From an uncultured beta proteobacterium (GTDB taxonomy: Bacteria > Pseudomonadota > Gammaproteobacteria > Burkholderiales > Rhodocyclaceae): 64,000 nt of DNA. The notes below the pieces were generated by a model. The model searched no databases, was not told where the DNA came from, and worked only from the letters and a program-made list of their open reading frames with translations. Each line of letters begins with the position of its first letter. The first letter of the stretch is position 1. The translations under genes were made by a program, and so were the position numbers. This document shows, piece by piece, positions 45,641 through 54,474 of this stretch. The DNA lies in NCBI GenBank assembly GCA_903908065.1, contig CAIVQO010000098.1:1-64000 (forward strand), given 5' to 3'.

Positions 45641-45755
45641 CCACCTATCCCCCGGCCCCTTTCCCGTGGAAAGGGGTGACTTCGGTTCAGTCGCGCGTTG
45701 CGCGAGTTCCGGTCGATGGCTCGCTGCCTCCTTGGGGCGGCCCTACGGAGGCAGC
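45641..45755 (+). repeat. Palindromic intergenic element inside the Ehr operon
   Basis: This is the only sizeable gap in an otherwise overlapping operon. It holds CCCCTTTCC-CGT-GGAAAGGGG at 45656-45676, a perfect 9-bp hairpin, and GCGCGTTGCGCG nearby. The pattern of GC-rich palindromes suggests an inserted mobile palindromic element or an RNA-processing site. Its family was not identified. Confidence 0.55.
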
Positions 45756-46424
45756 ATGAACGCCGCGATCCCCCTGTCCGCCCAGCTGATTAACCTGTTC
45801 GCGGCCGTCATCCTGCTGCTGGCCTTCGCCATGCTGGCGCAGCGCCGCATGCTGTCGCTGGTCAACCTGTTTGCCGCGCAGGGCTTCTGCCTGTTCCTGG
45901 CGACGCTCACCGCCGCCGTGACCACCGGGCAGAGCCACCTGTTCTATTCGGCAGGGCTGACGCTGCTGCTGAAGGTGATCGCCCTGCCCTGGATCCTTTA
46001 CCGCCTGGTGCGCCAGCTCAACATCAAGGGCGAGGTCGAAGCCCTGATCAACATTCCCACCACCATGCTGGTCGGCATCGTGCTGGTGATGGCGGCCTTC
46101 AATGTCGCGCTGCCAATTTCCGAGTTGTCGCACACCATCACCCGCGGCACCCTGGGCATTGCGCTCGCCGTGGTGATGCTGGCCTTCCTGATGATGATCA
46201 CGCGGCAGAAGGCGATCAGCCAGGTGGTCGGATTCCTTTCCATGGAAAACGGCCTGTTCCTTGCCGCGACCAGCGCCACCTACGGCATGCCCATGGTGGT
46301 CGAACTCGGCATCGCGCTCGATGTGCTGGTCGGCATGATCATCCTCGGCGTGTTCTTCTTCCAGATCCGCGACCAGTTTGACAGCCTGGACATCCGCCAC
46401 ATGGAAAAACTGAAAGACAACTGA
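45756..46424 (+). CDS. hyfE: HyfE-like membrane subunit
   Basis: A 222-residue membrane protein with about seven segments, matching HyfE (NuoK-like N-terminal half). The last part, DQFDSLDIRHMEKLKDN, is a short soluble tail. ATG at 45756 has GGAGG eight bases upstream. HyfF starts five bases after its stop. Confidence 0.83.
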   Translation: MNAAIPLSAQLINLFAAVILLLAFAMLAQRRMLSLVNLFAAQGFCLFLATLTAAVTTGQSHLFYSAGLTLLLKVIALPWILYRLVRQLNIKGEVEALINIPTTMLVGIVLVMAAFNVALPISELSHTITRGTLGIALAVVMLAFLMMITRQKAISQVVGFLSMENGLFLAATSATYGMPMVVELGIALDVLVGMIILGVFFFQIRDQFDSLDIRHMEKLKDN

Positions 46425-46428
46425 GGCG

Positions 46429-47880
46429 ATGGACTTCTTCATCCTCATGCTCGCGATTCCCCTCGTCAGCGGTGCGCTGCTGACGGTGGTGGGCGAGCGC
46501 GACTGGGCGCCGAACCTGAATGTCGTTGCCAGCCTCGGCACTTTCCTCGCGGCCGTTGGCCTTACCGCCGAGATCGTCGCCAACGGGCCGCGCTTCGCCT
46601 TCGGCGAGCAGTTCTTCATCGACTCGCTGAACGTGTTCTTCGTCAGCCTGACGGCATTCGTCGGCCTCACCACCAGCATTTTCTCCGGCCCCTACATGCG
46701 CAACGAGCGTGATCGCGGGCGCCTTTCCAAGCCACGCCTGCGCCTCTACAAGAGCATGTACCAGCTCTTCATGTTCACCATGCTGGCGGCGCTGACCACC
46801 AACAACCTCGGCATCCTCTGGGTGGCGATGGAAGCGGCGACGCTGACCACGGTGCTGCTGGTTTCGCTCTACCGCACGCCGGCCAGCCTGGAAGCCGCCT
46901 GGAAGTACTTCATCCTCTGCGGCGTTGGCATTGCCCAGGCGCTGTTCGGCACCGTGCTGCTCTACTTCGCCGCCGAGCGCGTGCTCGGCGCCGCCGGCAA
47001 TGCCCTGCTGTGGACCCACCTGGTCGACGTCAAGGCCCAGCTCGAACCGACCATCATGGCGCTGTCCTTCATTTTCCTGCTGGTCGGCTACGGCACCAAG
47101 GTCGGCCTGGCGCCCTTGCACAACTGGCTGCCCGACGCCCACGCCGAAGGCCCGACGCCGGTGTCGGCGGTGCTCTCCGGCCTGCTGCTGAACGTTGCCC
47201 TGTACGCCATCCTGCGCTGCAAGGTGCTCGCCGACGGCGCGCTGCCGGAGGGCTACGCCGGCCAGCTGATGATCGGCTTCGGACTATTCACGCTGCTGGT
47301 CGCGGCCTTCTTCCTGTCGCGGCAGAAGGACGTCAAGCGCATGTTCGCCTACTCGTCGATCGAGCACATGGGCCTGATCACCTTCGCCTTCGGCATGGGC
47401 GGGCCGATCGCCAACTTCGCCGGCCTGCTGCACATGACCATGCATTCGCTGACCAAGTCGGCGATCTTCTTCGCCGTTGGCCATGCCACGCAGAAGACCG
47501 ACACCCAGCTCATGGAGCAGATCCGCGGTCTGATCCGCATCAACCCGCTGATCGGCTGGGGACTGATGCTGGGCACCCTGGCCATCCTCGGCATGCCGCC
47601 CTTCGGTGTCTTTGCTAGCGAGTTCATGATCCTGACCCACGCCATGAAGCACTACCCCTGGGCGATCCCCATCCTGCTGCTGGCGCTGGGGGTGGCCTTC
47701 GCTTCGATCTTCGGCAAGGTGCAGCCCATGGTCTTCGGCGAGACCACGGCCAAGCGCCTGCCGCACGCGCCGGCGATCACCCCGGTGTTCCTGCATCTCG
47801 GGCTGGTGCTGATGTTGGGCCTTTACATTCCCCCTTACCTGACGCGCTGGTTCCACGAAGCCGCGCGCATGCTGGGCTAG
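46429..47880 (+). CDS. hyfF: HyfF-like proton-pumping membrane subunit
   Basis: A 483-residue antiporter-like subunit of the NuoL/M/N family. The pump residues are visible: Glu in VAMEAATL, Lys in GYGTKVGLAPLHNWLPDAHAEGPTPVSAVLSG. It ends three bases before the next gene. With hyfB it gives the complex two antiporter-like subunits. Confidence 0.88.
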   Translation: MDFFILMLAIPLVSGALLTVVGERDWAPNLNVVASLGTFLAAVGLTAEIVANGPRFAFGEQFFIDSLNVFFVSLTAFVGLTTSIFSGPYMRNERDRGRLSKPRLRLYKSMYQLFMFTMLAALTTNNLGILWVAMEAATLTTVLLVSLYRTPASLEAAWKYFILCGVGIAQALFGTVLLYFAAERVLGAAGNALLWTHLVDVKAQLEPTIMALSFIFLLVGYGTKVGLAPLHNWLPDAHAEGPTPVSAVLSGLLLNVALYAILRCKVLADGALPEGYAGQLMIGFGLFTLLVAAFFLSRQKDVKRMFAYSSIEHMGLITFAFGMGGPIANFAGLLHMTMHSLTKSAIFFAVGHATQKTDTQLMEQIRGLIRINPLIGWGLMLGTLAILGMPPFGVFASEFMILTHAMKHYPWAIPILLLALGVAFASIFGKVQPMVFGETTAKRLPHAPAITPVFLHLGLVLMLGLYIPPYLTRWFHEAARMLG

Positions 47881-47883
47881 GCC

Positions 47884-49446
47884 ATGCAGCTCTGTTCCTT
47901 CCCCGCCATCGACTTCAACCGCCAGCCGGGTGTCGGCGCACCGGTGTGGCGCGGCCGGGCGGCGAACGGCGACGAGTTGCACTCCTTCGCCCGGGCCGCC
48001 CGGGAAGTCGGCGCCCGCATTACGGCGATCTGGGGCAGCGACCGTCGCGCCCAGGGCCAGGGTTACCGGCTGCAATGCGTGTTCGGCATCGAGTCCGGCC
48101 ACGCCTGGCTGAGCCTTGACCTGCCGGCCGAGGCGCCGAGCTATCCCGACCTGGCCGACCTCTTCAGTACCGCCAACCGCATGCAGCGCGCCACGCGCGA
48201 CATGGTCGGCATCGCCACTATCGGCGGCGACCAGCGCCCCTGGCTGCGCCACGGCGGCTGGCCGGAGGGCTGGTATCCGCTGCGCCACGACGCTGGCGAG
48301 CCGCCGACGTTCCAGAACCGGCCGACCGACTACGAGTTCGTCCAGGTCGGCGGCGAGGGCGCGCATGAGATCCCGGTCGGCCCCATCCATGCTGGCATCA
48401 TCGAGCCGGGCCACTTCCGCTTTTCGGTGGTCGGCGAACGCGTGCTCAAGCTGGAGCAGCGCCTTGGCTACCAGCACAAGGGCGTTGAACGGCTGTTCGT
48501 CGGCGCTGACTTTGCGCGCGGTGCGCAGCTCGTCGGCCGTGTTTCCGGCGATTCGAGCTGCGCCTATGCCTGGGCTTACGCCGACGCCGTCGAGGCCGCC
48601 TGCGAAACTGCCGCGCCGCCGCGCGCGCTGGCCCTGCGCGCCCTGATGCTGGAGCGCGAACGCGTCGCCAACCACCTCGGCGACCTCGGTGCGCTGGGCA
48701 ACGACGCCGCCTTCGCCTTCGGCCTGACCCAGTTCCTGCGCCTCAAGGAGGACTGGGTGCGGCTCAACGCCCGGCTCTTCGGCCATCGCTTCCTGTTCGA
48801 TCGCATCGTGCCCGGCGGCGTCGCCGTCGACGTCGACGCGGCTGGCCTGGCCGCCATCGTCGAGCAATGCGGCGCGATCGAAACTGCGGTAAAGGAATTG
48901 CGCGGGCTCTACGACGAACATCCCGGCCTGCAGGATCGCTTCGTCACCACAGGCATCATTGATCGCGACCTGGCGCAGGAGTTGTCGCTCTCCGGCTTGG
49001 CGGCGCGTGCTACCGGTATGCTGCTCGACGGCCGCGCCCATCGCCAGGGCTACACCCCGCCCCCGCCCTATATGGCACTGGGCGTGCGTCCGGCCACCGA
49101 CGAGCGCGGCGACGTCGCCGCGCGCGTCGCGGTGCGCTTCGACGAAATTTTCGAATCCCTGCGCCTGTTGCGCTTGCTGGCGGTCGACCTGCCGGGCGGC
49201 GCACTGCGCGTCGAGGTCGCCCCGGTAGCCGGCGGTGCGGGCCTTGGCGTGATCGAAGGCTGGCGCGGCGAGGTTGCAGTCGGGGTCGAGATCGATGCCG
49301 CAGGCCGGCTGGCGCGGGTCCATCCCCATGATCCCTCGTGGCAGGCTTGGCCGGCGCTGGAGTTTGCCGTGCTGCGCGACATCGTTCCCGACTTCCCGCT
49401 GATCAACAAGTCCTTCAACCTGTCCTATTCGGGGGTAGACCTGTGA
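47884..49446 (+). CDS. HyfG-like large subunit without NiFe-binding cysteines (Ehr type)
   Basis: A 520-residue protein related to NuoCD and the group 4 hydrogenase large subunit. In hydrogenases the first motif is RxCGxC; here it reads GRVSGDSSC, with Ser in place of both cysteines. The second motif DPCxxC is replaced by DPSWQAW. All four Ni ligands are therefore lost, so H2 chemistry is very unlikely. GPIHAGIIEPGHF is conserved. This is the pattern of Ehr (energy-converting hydrogenase-related) complexes, whose substrate is unknown. The small subunit overlaps its stop. Confidence 0.85.
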   Translation: MQLCSFPAIDFNRQPGVGAPVWRGRAANGDELHSFARAAREVGARITAIWGSDRRAQGQGYRLQCVFGIESGHAWLSLDLPAEAPSYPDLADLFSTANRMQRATRDMVGIATIGGDQRPWLRHGGWPEGWYPLRHDAGEPPTFQNRPTDYEFVQVGGEGAHEIPVGPIHAGIIEPGHFRFSVVGERVLKLEQRLGYQHKGVERLFVGADFARGAQLVGRVSGDSSCAYAWAYADAVEAACETAAPPRALALRALMLERERVANHLGDLGALGNDAAFAFGLTQFLRLKEDWVRLNARLFGHRFLFDRIVPGGVAVDVDAAGLAAIVEQCGAIETAVKELRGLYDEHPGLQDRFVTTGIIDRDLAQELSLSGLAARATGMLLDGRAHRQGYTPPPPYMALGVRPATDERGDVAARVAVRFDEIFESLRLLRLLAVDLPGGALRVEVAPVAGGAGLGVIEGWRGEVAVGVEIDAAGRLARVHPHDPSWQAWPALEFAVLRDIVPDFPLINKSFNLSYSGVDL

Positions 49447-49955
49447 TCCCCTTGCTGCGCCACATCTTTCGCACCGGCATCCTGACCGAGCCGCTGCAAG
49501 CCCCGGACGAGGGCCCGCAACGCGAGCTTGAGCGCCTGCACGATGAACTGCTTGGCATCCTTGGCCGTGCCCTGACCATCCGCGAAGTCGATGCCGGCTC
49601 GTGCAATGCCTGCGAGCTGGAAGTGCATGCGATGAATAATCCCTATTACAACCTCGAAGGGCGCGGCATCAAGTTCGTCGCCAGTCCGCGCCATGCCGAC
49701 ATGCTGCTGGTCAGCGGGCCGGTGACCAAGAACATGGAAAACGCGCTGTTGCGCGCTTACGAATGCACGCCCGATCCCAAGCTGGTAGTGGCGATCGGCG
49801 ACTGCGGTTGCGATGCCGGCGTGTTCGGCAAGAGCTACGCCAGCTGCGGCGCGATCAGCGACGTGTTGCCAGTCGATGTGCGGGTGCCCGGCTGCCCGCC
49901 GACCCCGTTGGCGATGATGCAGGGAATCCTCGCCGCAGTGCGCCAGGCGAAGTAG
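49443..49955 (+). CDS. hyfI: HyfI/NuoB-like iron-sulfur small subunit
   Basis: A 170-residue subunit with ligands for one [4Fe-4S] cluster: DAGSCNACELE, GDCGCDAG and the closing VPGCPPTP. It corresponds to NuoB/HyfI, which holds the cluster nearest the catalytic site. GTG at 49443 overlaps the previous stop (GTGA). Thus the iron-sulfur site is kept although the NiFe site is lost. No HyfA/HyfH ferredoxin-like subunit is nearby. A repeat hairpin follows. Confidence 0.87.
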   Translation: MIPLLRHIFRTGILTEPLQAPDEGPQRELERLHDELLGILGRALTIREVDAGSCNACELEVHAMNNPYYNLEGRGIKFVASPRHADMLLVSGPVTKNMENALLRAYECTPDPKLVVAIGDCGCDAGVFGKSYASCGAISDVLPVDVRVPGCPPTPLAMMQGILAAVRQAK

Positions 49956-49967
49956 GGCGCAAGGCCA

Positions 49968-49996
49968 AAAGTCGGCGCCGACGGCACGGCGACTTT
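49968..49996. repeat. REP-like hairpin between convergent hyfI and lldD
   Basis: AAAGTCG (49968-49974) and CGACTTT (49990-49996) form the outer stem of a 29-base palindrome that contains the family core variant AAAGTCGGCGCCG. It sits between two convergent stops and may act as a bidirectional terminator. Confidence 0.7.
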
Positions 49997-51165
49997 CATT
50001 CCAGCAGGGCGTTGCGCGTGAGGGTACGCACATCGGTGCTGCCGGTCAGCGCCAGCGCCACTTCCATTTCCTTCCTCATCGTCGCCAGCACGTGCGCGAT
50101 GCCGGTCTCGCCGCGCGCGGCAACGGCATAGGCCCAAGCGCGGCCGATCAGGCAGGCCTTGGCGCCAAGCGCCAGCGCCTTGACCACGTCGAGCCCACTG
50201 CGTACGCCGCCGTCCATCAATATGTCGAGATGATCGCCGACCGCGTCGGCGATGCGGGGCAGGGCACGGATGCTCGCCTCCACGCCATCGAGCTGGCGCC
50301 CGCCGTGATTGGACACGACGATGCCATCGGCGCCGACTGCGGCGGCCTGGCGTGCATCCTCGACATCGAGTACCCCCTTGAGCAGGATTTTCCCCGGCCA
50401 GTTCTCGCGCACCCAGGCGATGTCATCCCAGGTCACGGCAGGATCGAACTGGCTGTCCACCCAGGCCTTGAACTGCGGCAGGCTGCGCGCATTCGGCACC
50501 GCCTGCATGAGGTTGCCGAACGTTAGCGGCTGGCCCTTGATCGCCACGTCGAGCAGCCAGCGCGGATGGGAAAGGACGTCCCAGGCCTTGCACAGCGCAC
50601 CGCTGGTCGATAGTCCGCCCGCCATGCCGTTGCGGATGTCGCGGTAACGCGCGCCCATCACGGCGAGGTCGACCGTCAGCACCAGCACCGGACAGCCGGC
50701 GGCTTGGGCGCGCTGCATCAGCTCGCGGGCATAGCCGCGGTCGCGCATGACATAAAGCTGGTACCAGAAGGCTGCCTTGGTCGCAGCGCGCACCTCGTCG
50801 ATGGAGCAGATCGACACCGTCGATTCGCAGAACGGAATGCCGGCAGCTTCGGCCGCGCGTGCGGCCTGCACCTCGGCACGCCGGGCAAAGGCGCCGGCGA
50901 TGCCGATCGGGGCCAGCACCAGCGGCAGCGCCAGGTCCTGCCCCAAAACGCGGGTGGTCAGCGCCAGCCGCGACACATCGCGCAGCACGCGCTGGCGCAG
51001 CGCCAGGCGCTGGAAGCCGCGCAGGTTTTCGCCGGCCGTGACTTCGTCGTAGGCGGCGCCGTCGATATAGTCGAAGAGGTGGCGCGGCAGGCGCTGTCGT
51101 GCCAGCTCGCGGTAGTCGGCGGCGGTGGCCGGGGCCAGTCCGAGGCCGCGGGTATCTGGGTTCAT
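49996..51165 (-). CDS. lldD: LldD-type FMN-dependent L-lactate dehydrogenase/alpha-hydroxyacid oxidase
   Basis: A 389-residue flavoprotein of the alpha-hydroxyacid oxidase family. The catalytic His is in SNHGGRQLDGV, FMN residues in YQLYVMRDR and GGVRSGLDVVKALALGA, and the N-terminal FDYIDGAAYDE stretch is typical. It would oxidise L-lactate or a related 2-hydroxyacid and pass electrons to the quinone pool. The upstream two-component genes are 24 bases away, so they may be cotranscribed. Confidence 0.88.
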   Translation of the reverse strand: MNPDTRGLGLAPATAADYRELARQRLPRHLFDYIDGAAYDEVTAGENLRGFQRLALRQRVLRDVSRLALTTRVLGQDLALPLVLAPIGIAGAFARRAEVQAARAAEAAGIPFCESTVSICSIDEVRAATKAAFWYQLYVMRDRGYARELMQRAQAAGCPVLVLTVDLAVMGARYRDIRNGMAGGLSTSGALCKAWDVLSHPRWLLDVAIKGQPLTFGNLMQAVPNARSLPQFKAWVDSQFDPAVTWDDIAWVRENWPGKILLKGVLDVEDARQAAAVGADGIVVSNHGGRQLDGVEASIRALPRIADAVGDHLDILMDGGVRSGLDVVKALALGAKACLIGRAWAYAVAARGETGIAHVLATMRKEMEVALALTGSTDVRTLTRNALLE

Positions 51166-51189
51166 GTGCGGTCCTCCGGTGCGCCGGAC

Positions 51190-51822
51190 CTAGCCGGCCA
51201 GCTTGTGCTCGACGGCATACCGAATCAGGTCGGCATTGTTCTCGATGCCCAGCTTTTCCATCAGATGGGCCTTGTGCGTGGTTACCGTTTTCGGGCTCAG
51301 GTGCAATTGCTCGGCGATCTGCGCCAGCGCCAGGCCCTTGGCGATCAAGGCCAGCACCTGCCATTCGCGCGGACTCAAGAGCTTCTGCGGATCGTCGCGG
51401 TCGAGCGCGATCGATTCCAGCGCCAGGGACTCGGCCAGCGTCGGATCGACGAATCGCTCGCCGCCGGCGACGCGGCTTACCGCCATGAACAGCACGTCGG
51501 GACTCGAGCCCTTGGTGATGTAACCGGAGGCGCCGGCTTGCAATGCCCGCCTCACGGTTCCGGGTTCATCGTGCATGCTCAGCACCAGTATCGGCAGGGT
51601 CGGGCAGGCGTGGCGGATCTGTTCGATCAGGCTGGTGCCGGTAGCGCCCGGCATGGTCAGGTCGAGGATGATGATTTCGGCGCCGCCGCGTTTCGCCGCC
51701 GCAAGCGCCTCGCTCGCATCGGTTGCTTCCTTGACCACTTCCAGCCCGGCGAAGGAATGCAGCATTTGCCTCAGTCCGAGCCGGAACAGGGTATGGTCGT
51801 CGGCCGTGATGATCCGGATCAC
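51190..51822 (-). CDS. NarL/LuxR-family response regulator
   Basis: A 210-residue regulator. The receiver domain starts with IRIITADDHTLFRLGL and has phospho-acceptor Asp in IILDLTMPG. The C-terminal LuxR-type helix-turn-helix is SPREWQVLALIAKGLALAQIAEQ. It overlaps the kinase gene by four bases. The target genes are unknown; the adjacent lldD is the obvious candidate. Confidence 0.92.
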   Translation of the reverse strand: MIRIITADDHTLFRLGLRQMLHSFAGLEVVKEATDASEALAAAKRGGAEIIILDLTMPGATGTSLIEQIRHACPTLPILVLSMHDEPGTVRRALQAGASGYITKGSSPDVLFMAVSRVAGGERFVDPTLAESLALESIALDRDDPQKLLSPREWQVLALIAKGLALAQIAEQLHLSPKTVTTHKAHLMEKLGIENNADLIRYAVEHKLAG

Positions 51823-53069
51823 GGGGCGGCCCCTTCTGCCTGGTCGGATTGCGCGACGCTTAGCGGCAAGCTGACGGATAGCCGGGTGCCGTTGCCGGGA
51901 CTGCTGTCGATCTCCAGGCTGCCCCCCAGAGCAGTGACGCGTTCCGCAATGCCGAGCAGCCCGAAGTGGGCCGCGTGGTCGACTCCGCTTGCATCGAATC
52001 CCCGGCCGTCGTCTTCCACCAGTAGGTGCAACTCGGCGTCGATCCGTCCCAGCGTGATATGCACTTGTTTTGCCCCGGCGTGGCGCACGACATTGTTCAA
52101 GGATTCCTGGACGATGCGAAAAAGGCCAATGGCATGACTGTCTTCAAGATGGTCCGCCGCTGCGGTGATCGACACCTGGTAGCCGACGCTAGCCGGCGCG
52201 AGCATGCGCCCCGCCAGCCATTCGACCGCAGCGGCGAGCCCGAGGTTGAGTGCCGCCGGCCGCAGGTCGGATGCAATCGCCTTGACGCTGCGACTGGCCT
52301 CGCCGATCATGGCCTCGATCTCCTGTGCGGCAGTACGTGCGGCCTCGGCCTCGACCGGCAACTGGCGGGCCAGCAGTTGGGCATGCATCCGTGCCGTGGT
52401 CAGCACCTGCCCCAGTTCGTCGTGAAACTCCCGCGCCAGGCGCGCGCGCTCCTGTTCCACGCGTTCCTCGCGGTGGCTGGCCAGTCGGCGCAACTCCTCG
52501 CGCGAGCGCTCGAGGTCCTGCTGGGCCTGCTTCAGTGCCGTGACATCGAGCATCGCGCCGTGGATTGCCCGCTCGCCATTGGCCGTGACGCCTGTGGTGG
52601 CGCGGATCTGCAACCAGCGCTGGCCGGCGCCGTTAGCCACGGTGCGCCCTACCCATTCGAAATCGGCAAGCCCTTGCCGCGAGGGATCGCGCCAGAAAAG
52701 GCCCGATCGGTCGGCAACATCGATCCCGGAAAAAAAGGCCTCCGGATCCTCGAGGATCTGTTCCGGAGTGGTCGCCAGCAACCGGGCGATGCCTTCGCTG
52801 ATGGTTGCGAAATGCGGCGGGGGGCCAGGCAGGTACTCGAAGATCGCCAGCGGCAGCTGGCTCGTGACCTGGCGCAGCCTGTCTTCCGAGGCGCGCAAGG
52901 CAATCTCGGCCTGGCGCCGTTGCGAAGCGAGCCCCTGGCGTCGTCGCCACGACCAGAAAGCAAAGCCCATCGTCAGCGCCAGCATGACCGCAATCAGGAC
53001 CATGGCCGACAGGGTCAGCTGCCTTGACGAGGCGATGGTGATGTTCTCGGCGGCGTGGGCGATCGACAA
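51819..53069 (-). CDS. PAS-containing sensor histidine kinase of the NarX/HisKA_3 type
   Basis: A 416-residue kinase. A short N-terminal hydrophobic segment (about residues 22-45) anchors it. A PAS/PAC region follows (about 70-195, with a ligand site not identifiable). The HisKA_3 motif REFHDELGQVLTTARMHAQLL contains the phosphorylated His. The ATPase ends with EDDGRGFD. It is paired with the NarL-type regulator and starts about 250 bases from the pilE gene, divergently. Confidence 0.9.
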   Translation of the reverse strand: MSIAHAAENITIASSRQLTLSAMVLIAVMLALTMGFAFWSWRRRQGLASQRRQAEIALRASEDRLRQVTSQLPLAIFEYLPGPPPHFATISEGIARLLATTPEQILEDPEAFFSGIDVADRSGLFWRDPSRQGLADFEWVGRTVANGAGQRWLQIRATTGVTANGERAIHGAMLDVTALKQAQQDLERSREELRRLASHREERVEQERARLAREFHDELGQVLTTARMHAQLLARQLPVEAEAARTAAQEIEAMIGEASRSVKAIASDLRPAALNLGLAAAVEWLAGRMLAPASVGYQVSITAAADHLEDSHAIGLFRIVQESLNNVVRHAGAKQVHITLGRIDAELHLLVEDDGRGFDASGVDHAAHFGLLGIAERVTALGGSLEIDSSPGNGTRLSVSLPLSVAQSDQAEGAAP

Positions 53070-53321
53070 GTGCGGGATCTTCCGAAAATAAGCCGACTGA
53101 TTATAGACAGCGGAAATTGGAGGCCATGGCAGATGCCGGCAGAAATACAGCTTCTGTTTGTGTAGTAGGAAATCTACTGCCTTATCGATCTGGCCGCAAT
53201 TGAATCGGCTTTGCCCTATGGATGCCGATCAACTCGATTCCTAAACTGCAATCGTACGCGGAAGGAAATGATCGCCATTCCCTGTTCCGTCCGTCCGATA
53301 CCAGCACAGGAGTTAGTTGCC
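53070..53321. promoter_or_regulatory. Divergent region between the sensor kinase and pilE
   Basis: No gene is seen. AGTAG-GAAAT-CTACT (53164-53178) is a perfect 5-bp inverted repeat that could be an operator. A TGGCAG...GGCA element near 53125 resembles a sigma-54 promoter, but its GG-GC spacing is one base short, so PilR control of pilE was not confirmed from sequence. CAGGAG lies 10-15 bases before the pilE ATG. Confidence 0.45.
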
Positions 53322-53762
53322 ATGTCATTCAAGCTGCGCGCCAACCGGGGTTTCACGTTGATCGAAATCATGGTGGTCGTTCTGATCATCGGCGCACTTG
53401 CGGCGATTGCCGTACCCCAATACGACGCCTACATTGCGCGCGGACGCATTGCCGAAGGAATTTCCATGCTTTCCGAATTGCAGGTGCGCCAGGAGCAGTA
53501 TTACCAGGACAATAGGGCCTACGTCAGTGGCATGACGCCGCGCACTACCGGGCAGTACTGGACCGCGACCTGTACTACCGCGAATGCCAACCAGACCTTT
53601 ACCTGCACGGCTACGCCGGCGGCCACCTCGGGCCTTGGCTATGTCTTTACCGTCGATCAGTCTGGTGCCAAGACGACTGCGGCGACGGCGACCCCGGTGT
53701 CGGGCTGGACTGTTCCCTCCCCGGCAACCTGCTGGGTTAAGACCAAGGCGGGAACTTGCTGA
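53322..53762 (+). CDS. pilE: PilE-like type IV pilin
   Basis: A 146-residue type IV pilin. The prepilin peptidase site is ANRG|FTLIEIMVVV with Glu at +5, followed by the usual hydrophobic helix. After it come a soluble alpha-beta domain and C-terminal cysteines (CTTANANQTFTC and CWVKTKAGTC) that may form the D-loop disulfide. The TQ-like QYYQDNRAYV stretch is common in PilE/minor pilin PilE of betaproteobacteria. It is the first gene of the pilus operon. Confidence 0.9.
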   Translation: MSFKLRANRGFTLIEIMVVVLIIGALAAIAVPQYDAYIARGRIAEGISMLSELQVRQEQYYQDNRAYVSGMTPRTTGQYWTATCTTANANQTFTCTATPAATSGLGYVFTVDQSGAKTTAATATPVSGWTVPSPATCWVKTKAGTC

Positions 53763-54460
53763 TGCGCCCACGCGGCTTCAGCCTGATCGAAATGCTGCTG
53801 GTGGTGGCTATCGCCGGCATCATTTTGGCGATTGCCGTTCCCTCATTCCAGGAAACTTTGGTGAATAGCCGCTCGCGGGGTGTCGCCGAGTCGATACAGT
53901 TCGGCTTGATCAAGGCGCGTTCGGATGCGATCAACCGCAATGCCCCGATGCGGTTTCAACTGGTCAGTAACCTGGATGCAAGCTGCACAGCCAGTTCTAC
54001 TTCGCGCTTGTGGGTGGTTACGCAGTACACCGGCCTCACTTCACCGGCAAACACCCGAGGGGTTCCTGCCGGTGCCTGCAATGTTGCGGCCTATGTGCCT
54101 CCGGATCAGGAGGAACCCTGTCCAGCCTCTCCTGCCTATACAGTAAATACGTCGGCCACCCCGCCCACGGCCGCAAGTTGTGTGACCGATCCTTTCATTG
54201 CCTACAAGAGTCCGGCAGACCGGGTGCCGGACATCAATGTCACCGCGACGCCGACCATGGGAACCCCTGCCGGCTTTATTGTTACCTTTGGCGCGCTCGG
54301 GCAACTGCTGGCCAACCTCGAAGGTGCGGTGCCCGCGGGCTCGCCCGCGTATTCGGTATTGATTGCTCCCGCCACCGGGGTTACCGGCCGTAGCTACTGC
54401 GTGCAGGTCAATTCCAATGGCACCACCCGGATGTGCACCTCGGCCTGCCCCTGCGCATAG
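53762..54460 (+). CDS. fimT: FimT/GspH-like minor pseudopilin
   Basis: A 232-residue minor pilin. The prepilin site is MRPRG|FSLIEMLLVV with Glu at +5. The soluble part has a FimT/GspH-like beta-rich domain with paired cysteines (SYCVQVNSNGTTRMCTSACPC). The ATG shares one base with the pilE stop (TGATG), so translation is coupled. It probably helps initiate pilus assembly or bind DNA. Confidence 0.87.
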   Translation: MRPRGFSLIEMLLVVAIAGIILAIAVPSFQETLVNSRSRGVAESIQFGLIKARSDAINRNAPMRFQLVSNLDASCTASSTSRLWVVTQYTGLTSPANTRGVPAGACNVAAYVPPDQEEPCPASPAYTVNTSATPPTAASCVTDPFIAYKSPADRVPDINVTATPTMGTPAGFIVTFGALGQLLANLEGAVPAGSPAYSVLIAPATGVTGRSYCVQVNSNGTTRMCTSACPCA

Positions 54461-54474
54461 AGCGGAACGACGCC

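Noticed and set aside
47284-49329. A 681-codon frame on the minus strand across hyfF and the large subunit gene
   Set aside because: The plus-strand genes have clear motifs and tight spacing; the reverse frame has none.
42681-49955. A true hydrogenase-4 or formate hydrogenlyase
   Set aside because: All four Ni-binding cysteines are missing from the large subunit, and no fdhF, hyp or ferredoxin genes are adjacent.
53120-53140. Sigma-54 promoter upstream of pilE (TGGCAG...GGCA)
   Set aside because: The spacing between the GG and GC elements is nine instead of ten bases.
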